Shown piece by piece: positions 1 through 4,606 of a DNA stretch of 5,596 bases. The stretch covers positions 1-5,596 of the forward strand of contig JACCYD010000546.1 of assembly GCA_013696695.1 (NCBI GenBank). Reading direction: 5' to 3'. How positions within the stretch are numbered: the stretch's first letter is position 1; the number at the start of each line of letters is the position of its first letter. Source of the stretch: Deltaproteobacteria bacterium. GTDB taxonomy: Bacteria > Myxococcota_A > Polyangia > Haliangiales > Haliangiaceae. Both the position numbers and the translations under genes were made by a program. Under the pieces are notes generated by a model that worked only from the letters and a program-made list of their open reading frames with translations, did not search any database and was not told the origin of the DNA.

Positions 1-212
1 ATGTTGGTCTCGCTGCGTCTGACCGCTGGCGGCGTGGGTGCCCTCGCGTAGGCCGAAGCCTCGTGCAGGCGATGGAGCGCGACGCCGTCGGGGTCGACCG
101 GCTGGACGCGAATGGCGAGATCGGTGAGCAGATAGATGCACGCACCGAGGAGCCCGGTGGTGACAGAACGAAACACCAGCATGCAGCCAACTGGCTGCAA
201 CCGGGTTGCCAT
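1..212 (-). CDS. Partial unrecognised protein with N-terminal hydrophobic segment (5' end of gene)
   Basis: An open frame of 70 complete codons starts at an ATG (210-212) and runs off the left edge without a stop. An in-frame TAA lies at about 236-238, so no longer start is possible except non-ATG codons. The N-terminus reads MATRLQPVGCMLVF. Residues about 17-34 (GLLGACIYLLTDLAI core) look like a signal anchor or signal peptide, followed by a polar Pro- and Arg-containing stretch. Third positions are mostly G or C from about codon 20 onward, which supports coding on this strand over the plus-strand frame across it. A second ATG at 182 (residue 11) would place the hydrophobic segment closer to the N-terminus and is an equally good start; neither has a clear Shine-Dalgarno. 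I do not recognise the family. It may be a periplasmic or membrane-anchored protein. Confidence 0.45.
   Translation of the reverse strand, partial: MATRLQPVGCMLVFRSVTTGLLGACIYLLTDLAIRVQPVDPDGVALHRLHEASAYARAPTPPAVRRSETN
182..199. repeat. 8-bp inverted repeat with 2-nt centre
   Basis: TGCAGCCA-AC-TGGCTGCA is a perfect 8-bp palindrome with a 2-nt centre. It abuts the alternative ATG (182) of the left-edge gene and lies inside the coding region if the ATG at 212 is used. It could be an operator or an mRNA hairpin at the start of translation, or chance. No T-run follows on either strand, so it is not a classical terminator. Confidence 0.4.
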
Positions 213-261
213 GCCCGCGCTTGCAGAAGCGCCGGGTTAGCGCGCTGGCCGAACGAACGCG

Positions 262-276
262 GTGCCAGCCTGGCAC
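262..276. repeat. 7-bp inverted repeat downstream of bfr
   Basis: GTGCCAG-C-CTGGCAC is a perfect 7-bp inverted repeat with a single central base. It lies 42 nt beyond the bfr stop codon and about 50 nt upstream of the left-edge gene, both on the minus strand. It could be an operator for the left-edge gene. As an RNA hairpin its loop would have to open the inner pairs, and no T-run follows, so an intrinsic terminator is unlikely. The rest of the 213-318 gap shows nothing else I can support. Confidence 0.4.
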
Positions 277-318
277 GCGCCGGCTGCGGGCAGTGTCTGT
301 TCGCTCGCCTCGGCCTCG

Positions 319-789
319 CTACTTCTTGATCTGCTGCGTCAGGTAGTTCTGCTCGCCGACCTGACGGATCAGCTCGAGCTGGGTCTCGATCCAATCGGTG
401 TGCGCTTCCTCGGAGACCAGGATTCGCGTCAGCAGCTCTTCGCTGGCGTGGTCGCCGATGTCACGCGTGACCTTGATGCCCGTGTTGAGGAACCCGATCG
501 CGGAGTACTCGAGCTCGCGATCGCTCTCGAACTGTTCCTTCACGGTCTCTCCGACGCGGAGCTTGTTGTAGCGCTGGAGGTTTGGAACCCCGTCCAGAAA
601 CAGGATCCGCGAGATCACCATATCTGCATGGCGCATCTCGTCGATCGACTCCTCGCGGAGCTTGGCGGCGAGCCGGTCGTAGCCCCAGTTCTCACACATC
701 TTTGCGTGGATGAAATACTGGTTGATCGCCGTCAGCTCATTGGTGAGGAGCTGGTTGAGGAGCGTAAGCACCTCGTCATTGCCCTTCAT
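319..789 (-). CDS. bfr: Bacterioferritin (haem-containing iron storage ferroxidase)
   Basis: A 156-residue protein, close to the usual bacterioferritin length (about 158). Bacterioferritin assembles into a 24-subunit cytoplasmic shell that oxidises Fe(II) at a di-iron site and stores it as a ferric mineral. All six ferroxidase ligands are present at the classical positions: Glu18, Glu51, His54, Glu94, Glu127 and His130. Met52, the residue that axially ligates haem between paired subunits, is also there, which separates it from haem-free ferritins and Dps. The N-terminal MKGNDEVLTLLNQLLTNELT is typical of the family. The ATG start is supported by AGAGGA five nt upstream. The gene lies 36 nt downstream of bfd on the same strand, so the two are probably one operon (bfd first, as in E. 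coli). Confidence is very high. Confidence 0.97.
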   Translation of the reverse strand: MKGNDEVLTLLNQLLTNELTAINQYFIHAKMCENWGYDRLAAKLREESIDEMRHADMVISRILFLDGVPNLQRYNKLRVGETVKEQFESDRELEYSAIGFLNTGIKVTRDIGDHASEELLTRILVSEEAHTDWIETQLELIRQVGEQNYLTQQIKK

Positions 790-794
790 GCGTG

Positions 795-800
795 TCCTCT
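795..800 (-). promoter_or_regulatory. Shine-Dalgarno of bfr
   Basis: AGAGGA on the minus strand, separated from the bfr ATG by five nt (CACGC). It lies in the 36-nt bfd-bfr gap, so bfr can be translated independently from a shared transcript, and it fixes the bfr start. Confidence 0.75.
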
Positions 801-825
801 CGCTAACGCGACGAGACAGCCGCGA

Positions 826-1044
826 TCAGCGGGCAGACCTTACCGAGACGAGATCCGAGGCACAATCGCGGCTGCATCCATTCGCGCCCTTCGCCGCCAA
901 CCGATCTCGCAGGTCTTCCACACACGCACCGCAGCCGGTGCCAGCGCCGCAGCGACGCCCGATCTCCTGCACGGTCTGCGCGCCTTCATCGATGACCGCA
1001 TCGACGTCGCGATCCGAGGTTGGGTGACACAGGCAGACCAGCAC
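826..1044 (-). CDS. bfd: Bacterioferritin-associated ferredoxin, [2Fe-2S] (BFD-like)
   Basis: A 72-residue protein from a GTG start, beginning MLVCLCHPTSD, which matches the MYVCLC start of E. coli Bfd. The four [2Fe-2S] ligands are Cys4, Cys6, Cys38 and Cys41 (C-X-C-X31-C-X2-C), with the family's Gly-rich approach to the second pair (GAGTGCGAC). Bfd binds the bacterioferritin shell and passes electrons to the haem, reducing stored Fe(III) for release. The frame stays open upstream to a TTG at 1083, but that extension adds 13 residues before the conserved start and covers the promoter, so GTG at 1044 is preferred. No Shine-Dalgarno precedes it. Unusual features are three extra cysteines, Cys32 plus Cys57 and Cys61 in the C-terminal tail (NGCSRDC). 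It is the first gene of the bfd-bfr operon. Confidence 0.92.
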   Translation of the reverse strand: MLVCLCHPTSDRDVDAVIDEGAQTVQEIGRRCGAGTGCGACVEDLRDRLAAKGANGCSRDCASDLVSVRSAR

Positions 1045-1047
1045 GAT

Positions 1048-1066
1048 GAAATTGATAATGCTTTTC
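1048..1066. promoter_or_regulatory. Fur-box-like operator over the bfd promoter
   Basis: The plus-strand 19-mer GAAATTGATAATGCTTTTC agrees with the classical Fur consensus GATAATGATAATCATTATC at 14 of 19 positions, including an unbroken TGATAAT. It covers the predicted -10 box and the likely transcription start of bfd. Fur repression of bfd is known in E. coli. That a Fur-family protein acts here is an inference. The site is also 49 nt upstream of the divergent lipoprotein start at 1116, so it could affect both directions. Confidence 0.5.
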
Positions 1067-1083
1067 AAACCCAGTTTCGTCAA
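1055..1083 (-). promoter_or_regulatory. Predicted sigma-70-type promoter of bfd-bfr
   Basis: On the minus strand, TTGACG (1078-1083, 5 of 6 to the -35 consensus) and CATTAT (1055-1060, 4 of 6 to the -10 consensus) are separated by exactly 17 nt, in a stretch markedly more AT-rich than its surroundings. Only 10 nt separate the -10 box from the bfd GTG, so transcription should begin within a few nt of the start codon, giving a very short or absent leader. This agrees with the missing Shine-Dalgarno. Confidence 0.6.
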
Positions 1084-1115
1084 GCCCCTCGTTAACCTTG
1101 CGAGATCGCTGTAAG

Positions 1116-2012
1116 ATGCGGGTATACCTCGTGAAGCTCGTGATGTTCATCGCATTTCTTGCCGCAGTGAGTTGCGACAAGTCGAGGTCAGAACCCCAGT
1201 CACTACCCGCTCCGGCACCCACCAGCGACGGCCTCGAGCTGCTCTCGACCGGGAGCGCCGGGCAGCGGCTGCTTCGCTACAAGCTCGCGGACGGCACGTC
1301 CTCGACGCTGGAGCTCCGGATGGAGGTCGACCTCGCTACCGGTGCCGGCGGCACCAAGCTGCCACAGCTCGATCTCGTCACCCGCGTCGAGATCGTCGAT
1401 GTCCGACCGAACGGCGCGGCGACCCTGCGCACGACGATCCTCGATGCGAAGATGATCGAGCGTCCCGGTGCCACCCTGCCGCTGTCGGCGGTGGGACAGA
1501 TGGCCGAGCAGCTGAAGGGCGTGGTGACCACGGCGACGATCGCCCCGGACGGCACGCTCGGCGACACCAAGGTCGACACCAGCAAGGTCACCCCCAGCCT
1601 GGTGCCTCAGCTCCAGCAGCTGACCCAGACCTTCGAGCAGATCGCGATGCCGTTGCCGGCGACCCCGATCGGCGTCGGCGGATCATGGACCACCCGCAAG
1701 CAGCACACGCAGAACGGCCTCGCCGTGACCACGGTGACGACGATCAAGGTGACCTCGATCGACGGGGACCGCATCGGCATCGCCAGTCAGTCGACGCTGA
1801 CGGCACCCGATCAAACGATCGACCAAGCCGGCACCAAGGTCGACGTCAAGGACATCGGCGGCAGCAGCTCGCTGTCGGGCACGATCGACCTCGCGAAGGT
1901 CACGCTGGTCGGCGAGTCGACCTCGGAGTTTCGCGGCTCGATGAGCAGCCTCGGTCAGCAGATCGCGATGCGCCTCGCGATGAAGCTGACGTTCACCGCA
2001 CCCGATCGTTGA
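1116..2012 (+). CDS. Predicted exported lipoprotein of unknown function
   Basis: A 298-residue protein from ATG 1116, with a lipoprotein signal: basic n-region (MRVYLVK), hydrophobic core (LVMFIAFLAAV) and lipobox AVS-Cys20, followed by a Ser/Pro-rich linker (about 22-38). The mature part is rich in Thr, Val and Asp and looks all-beta, with helix-prone stretches at about 123-136 and 159-178. The motif PATPIGVGGSWTT (181-193), followed by alternating Thr/Val strands, recalls uncharacterised families of the DUF6263 type; that assignment is from memory and tentative. The start is uncertain. TTG 1098 opens the frame, and GTG 1131 would give a compact signal peptide starting MKLVMFIAFLAAVSC; none has a strong Shine-Dalgarno. 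Asp follows the lipidated Cys. It diverges from bfd, and its 3' end overlaps the kinase gene by 20 bp. Confidence 0.8.
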   Translation: MRVYLVKLVMFIAFLAAVSCDKSRSEPQSLPAPAPTSDGLELLSTGSAGQRLLRYKLADGTSSTLELRMEVDLATGAGGTKLPQLDLVTRVEIVDVRPNGAATLRTTILDAKMIERPGATLPLSAVGQMAEQLKGVVTTATIAPDGTLGDTKVDTSKVTPSLVPQLQQLTQTFEQIAMPLPATPIGVGGSWTTRKQHTQNGLAVTTVTTIKVTSIDGDRIGIASQSTLTAPDQTIDQAGTKVDVKDIGGSSSLSGTIDLAKVTLVGESTSEFRGSMSSLGQQIAMRLAMKLTFTAPDR

Positions 2013-3909
2013 CGAGCACGCGGAGGTACTGGGCATCGAATGGCTTCTCGATCCGCTGGTTTGGCACGCGGTCGAGGAACTGGCGTGCGCTCGGAGTGAA
2101 CGCGCCACCGGTCAGGAACACCATGCGCGCCGCTTGATCGCCATCGATGGCGGCGATCTTGTCGTGCAGCTCCATGCCGGTCATCTGCGGCATCATCAGA
2201 TCGCACAGGATCAGATCGAAGCGCTCGCCGGACTGGATGCGATGCAGTCCTTCGATCGCGCGCGTCGCGATGACCACGTCGTGGTCGCGCGCCAGTAGAC
2301 GCCGCACGGCGGCCGCGATGATCGCCTCGTCGTCGACCACCATCACGTGCGCGCGGCGTGACGCGCAGATCGGGATCAGCGTGGTGGTCTCGGTTTCGAT
2401 GCTGGCGGCGATCGGCAGGACGACTTGCACGGTGGTGCCGCGGCCGAGCTCGCTATCGATCCGCAGCTCGCCGCCGAGGCTGGTGACGATGCTGTGCGAG
2501 ATCGAGAGGCCGAGCCCGGTGCCGATGCCCGGTGGATTGGTGGTGAAGAACGGCGTGAACAGGTGGCGCACGGTCTCGACCGACATGCCGGTGCCAGTAT
2601 CGGTGATCTCGATGATCACGTTGCTGCCCTCGACCGAGGTCGACACGCGGATCTGGTTACGCGCGGCATTGCCTTCGGGAATCGCCTGCGCCGCGTTGAC
2701 GATCAGATTCAAGAACACCTGCCCGAGCCGCGATTCCGAGCCGCGCACCGGCGGGATGTCCTTGCCGTACTCCTTGACCATGCGCGCCCGGTGCTTGATC
2801 TCGTTCCACGCCATCCGCAGCATCGAGTCGAGCATCTGATGCACGTCGACCGCGCCGTCCTTGGTCTCCTCGTCGCGCGAGAAGATCTTGAGGTCGCGCA
2901 CGATGTGCTTCACGCGGTCGGCGGCCGCGCGCACATCCTCGAGCATCTCGTTGACCGCCTCGAGCGAGCCGCGCGGCTGGAGATCGGCAAGCTCGGACAT
3001 CGCCAGATCCAGATTCGCGATCACGGCGGCGAGCGGGTTGTTGATCTCGTGCGCGACGCCAGCGGCGAGCATGCCGATCGACGCCATGCGATCGGAGATC
3101 ATCAGCTGCTCCTGAGCGGCGCGCTCTCGAGATATGTCGCGAAACACCGCGACGGCACCCTCGACGCCGGCCTCGTCGTGAAGCGGGCGCGCGCTGATCG
3201 ACATCCACGCGCCGGCGTCCTCGCTCGAGCGCCGGACGAGCTCCTGGCGAACGACCACCTCGCCGCGCAGCGCTTGCGCCAGCGGACGATCATCGGGCGA
3301 CACCGGCGTGACGCGATCCGGAAGGTAGAACCCGGTGTTGCTCCAGCTGCGCGTGGCGGGATCGATGTCGAGCAGCGCCGACGCGGCGGTGTTCCAGGTC
3401 AGCAGCTGCCCTTGCTCGCCGGCGACGATCACCGCGTCGGGGACGCTATCGAGCACGCTGCGCAGCAAGCGCGCGGAGCGCTCGATCTCGCGCGCCTGCC
3501 GGATCACCTCGGCTTCGGCCTCGCGCTGGCGCTGGCGCTGGGTGACCTCGCGGAGCTCGCGGTCGATCGTCGGCACCAGGCGCGCGAGCTGGCCCTTCGA
3601 GATGAAGCCGTGGACGCCGGCCGTGAGCGCGTCGACGGCGATGTCCTCGTCGATCGTGCCCGACACGATCACGAACGGAAGATCGAGACCAGCGTCGCGC
3701 ACCATCGAGAACGCCTCGCGGCCCGAGAACTCGGGCATCGACCAGTCGGAGATCACGACGTCCCACGGCTCGCGGAGCGCGGCGCGCGTGTCCTCGCGCG
3801 TCCAGACCTGCCGATGTTCGATGTCGTAGGTGCGCTCGAGCTCTCGAAGCAACCGGAACGCGTCCTCGTCCGAGTCTTCGACGACCAACAACCGCAACTT
3901 CCGCTTCAT
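1993..3909 (-). CDS. Hybrid sensor histidine kinase, receiver-PAS-HisKA-HATPase-receiver
   Basis: A 638-residue protein without transmembrane segments, so probably cytoplasmic. Receiver 1 (about 5-122) has acidic Glu11/Asp12, phospho-acceptor Asp55 (ISDWSMP), Ser83 and Lys105. A charged, probably coiled helix (about 115-150) leads to a PAS domain (about 148-260). The HisKA box has His287 (AGVAHEINNPLA). The ATPase domain shows the N box (Asn401/Asn405), G1 DTGTGM (437-442), F box LFTPFF (450-455) and G2 GIGTGLGL (461-468). Receiver 2 (about 520-635) has Asp526/Asp527, phospho-acceptor Asp570, Thr600 and Lys622. It should autophosphorylate His287 and pass phosphate to Asp570, with receiver 1 taking input from another kinase. 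There is no Hpt or DNA-binding domain, so partners lie elsewhere. The ATG is supported by GGGAGG three nt upstream. The ligand is unknown. Confidence 0.95.
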   Translation of the reverse strand: MKRKLRLLVVEDSDEDAFRLLRELERTYDIEHRQVWTREDTRAALREPWDVVISDWSMPEFSGREAFSMVRDAGLDLPFVIVSGTIDEDIAVDALTAGVHGFISKGQLARLVPTIDRELREVTQRQRQREAEAEVIRQAREIERSARLLRSVLDSVPDAVIVAGEQGQLLTWNTAASALLDIDPATRSWSNTGFYLPDRVTPVSPDDRPLAQALRGEVVVRQELVRRSSEDAGAWMSISARPLHDEAGVEGAVAVFRDISRERAAQEQLMISDRMASIGMLAAGVAHEINNPLAAVIANLDLAMSELADLQPRGSLEAVNEMLEDVRAAADRVKHIVRDLKIFSRDEETKDGAVDVHQMLDSMLRMAWNEIKHRARMVKEYGKDIPPVRGSESRLGQVFLNLIVNAAQAIPEGNAARNQIRVSTSVEGSNVIIEITDTGTGMSVETVRHLFTPFFTTNPPGIGTGLGLSISHSIVTSLGGELRIDSELGRGTTVQVVLPIAASIETETTTLIPICASRRAHVMVVDDEAIIAAAVRRLLARDHDVVIATRAIEGLHRIQSGERFDLILCDLMMPQMTGMELHDKIAAIDGDQAARMVFLTGGAFTPSARQFLDRVPNQRIEKPFDAQYLRVLVNDRVR

Positions 3910-3912
3910 ACG

Positions 3913-3918
3913 CCTCCC
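3913..3918 (-). promoter_or_regulatory. Shine-Dalgarno of the hybrid kinase gene
   Basis: GGGAGG on the minus strand ends three nt (CGT) before the ATG at 3909. The spacing is a little short, but the match is strong and fixes this start. Confidence 0.65.
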
Positions 3919-3975
3919 AACCCCTCTTCAAGCATCGGCCATGACCGGCCGACCTAGATCAGTCTCACCGATTCC

Positions 3976-3991
3976 TCCTGCTTCGACAGGA
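3976..3991. repeat. Small hairpin in the kinase upstream region
   Basis: TCCTG-CTTCGA-CAGGA is a 5-bp stem with a 6-nt loop between the end of the cysteine-rich lipoprotein gene (4075) and the kinase start (3909). It has no T-run on the minus strand. It could be a weak terminator remnant or a leader structure in the kinase mRNA, or chance. Confidence 0.25.
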
Positions 3992-4021
3992 TCCGATGGG
4001 GTAGCGCAACGCTCCCGTCAC

Positions 4022-4037
4022 GGACCGTAAGGACCGT
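4022..4037. repeat. Direct repeat GGACCGT x2 (possible operator)
   Basis: GGACCGT-AA-GGACCGT is a perfect 7-bp direct repeat with a 9-bp period. It sits in the 165-bp gap about 115 nt upstream of the kinase start and 38 nt past the stop of the cysteine-rich lipoprotein gene. Tandem half-sites can bind response regulators, although a period near 10-11 bp is more usual. No convincing promoter can be placed beside it. The rest of 3910-4074 shows nothing I can support. Confidence 0.3.
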
Positions 4038-4074
4038 TCGCCGCGACTTCAAGTGACGGTTGCTTGACCTGCGT

Positions 4075-4539
4075 TTACGGAGCGCACAGCGCACCGAACT
4101 TCCTGCACGTGCCGCCCGCGAGATCGTCGCAGTGGCGATGCAGGTTGTCAGTGGGATCGAGCATGCACCTCGAGGTGGGCGCGCACGCTGTACCCCACGT
4201 CTGGCACAGCCCCTCGGCACCCTTCGCACACGCCTTGTAGCTCTTGCTCACCGAGTCGTACATGCACGCGGCGTCCGGCATACACGCGCCACCGAAGTGG
4301 AAGCACGTGCCCGCGCCGCCGTTGAGGCACGTGAAGTATTGGTTCACGCCCGGGTGATAGGCGCAGCTGAACGCGGGACACCCGACGTCCTTGAGCACGC
4401 CGGGACCGCCACCAACGGTGGGCTTGCCCGTGGGGTTGTTGGTCGCGATCGCCGAGCCCGAGCCGCCGGTGGGACGCTTGGCGTCGGGCGGATTGCCGCA
4501 GGCTGCCACAGTCAGGCAAAGAGCGATCGCGATGCGCAC
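4075..4539 (-). CDS. Small cysteine-rich lipoprotein with three 33-residue repeats
   Basis: A 154-residue protein from GTG 4539. The signal peptide MRIAIALCLTVAAC has lipobox VAA-Cys14. A low-complexity Gly/Pro/Thr/Asn linker (about 15-50) would hold the rest away from the membrane. Residues 59-154 are three consecutive repeats with first cysteines at 59, 92 and 125, each C-X11-C-X7-C-X6-C-X-P, and each with an aromatic-Gly pair (FHFGG, QTWGT, RKFGA) before the fourth cysteine. The protein ends with the last CAP. One extra cysteine, Cys54, precedes repeat 1. The even count of 12 suggests disulphide bonding in an oxidising envelope, although metal binding is possible. I do not recognise the family. 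The frame stays open far upstream, with an ATG at 4608, but the lipobox position and the divergent gene favour GTG. The TAA stop is at 4075-4077. Confidence 0.8.
   Translation of the reverse strand: MRIAIALCLTVAACGNPPDAKRPTGGSGSAIATNNPTGKPTVGGGPGVLKDVGCPAFSCAYHPGVNQYFTCLNGGAGTCFHFGGACMPDAACMYDSVSKSYKACAKGAEGLCQTWGTACAPTSRCMLDPTDNLHRHCDDLAGGTCRKFGALCAP
4078..4365 (-). repeat. Three tandem 33-codon cysteine repeats within the lipoprotein gene
   Basis: Repeat 1 is at 4267-4365, repeat 2 at 4168-4266 and repeat 3 at 4078-4167 (30 codons, ended by the stop). The period is exactly 99 bp with no indels. Cysteine spacing is identical in all three, while the residues between are mostly different. This points to an old duplication kept by structure, not a recent or slippage-prone repeat. 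Confidence 0.85.
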
Positions 4540-4545
4540 GGCGCG

Positions 4546-4551
4546 GTTATA
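4546..4551 (-). promoter_or_regulatory. Predicted -10 element of the cysteine-rich lipoprotein gene (leaderless?)
   Basis: TATAAC on the minus strand matches the -10 consensus at 5 of 6 positions and is followed by six nt (CGCGCC) and then the GTG start. Transcription would begin at or next to the G of GTG, giving a leaderless mRNA, which fits the missing Shine-Dalgarno. No good -35 box is visible 16-18 nt upstream. Confidence 0.5.
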
Positions 4552-4594
4552 GCGCGACCGCCAGACGAACGCCCGACCGTGAGGGATTTGGGTG

Positions 4595-4600
4595 TAGCGT
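4595..4600 (+). promoter_or_regulatory. Possible -10 element of the right-edge lipoprotein gene (leaderless?)
   Basis: TAGCGT, preceded by TG at 4593-4594 though without the usual one-base gap of an extended -10, lies exactly six nt (GACAGC) before the ATG at 4607. It matches the -10 consensus only at the key T, A and final T. A GAGGG at 4580-4584 is too far from the ATG to act as a Shine-Dalgarno. The spacing mirrors the divergent gene, which is the main support. Confidence 0.3.
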
Positions 4601-4606
4601 GACAGC

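Noticed and set aside
63..329. 88-residue plus-strand open frame at the left edge
   Set aside because: Its composition is not convincing, and it runs over the bfr stop and the gap; the minus-strand frame with a hydrophobic N-terminus fits better.
1045..1083. TTG-initiated 13-residue N-terminal extension of Bfd
   Set aside because: The extension precedes the conserved MxVCLC start and coincides with the predicted promoter and Fur-like site.
262..1095. 277-residue plus-strand open frame across bfr and bfd
   Set aside because: It is antisense to two clear genes with complete catalytic and cluster-binding residues; long mirror frames are expected in GC-rich DNA.
1172..2137. 321-residue plus-strand frame inside the lipoprotein gene
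   Set aside because: It is an Arg/Asp/Gly-rich shadow of the lipoprotein in another frame, without signal peptide or domain.
2425..3957. 510-residue plus-strand open frame inside the kinase gene
   Set aside because: It is antisense to the kinase, and its composition is Arg/His/Asp-rich without any recognisable domain.
4003..4028. Sigma-54-like promoter (TGACGG-N5-TTGC, minus strand) upstream of the kinase
   Set aside because: The invariant GG of the -24 element is not present at the right distance from the GC of the -12 element.
4060..4602. 180-residue plus-strand open frame opposite the cysteine-rich lipoprotein
   Set aside because: It is Arg/Ala-rich with no domain, while the opposite strand has a signal peptide and exact repeats.
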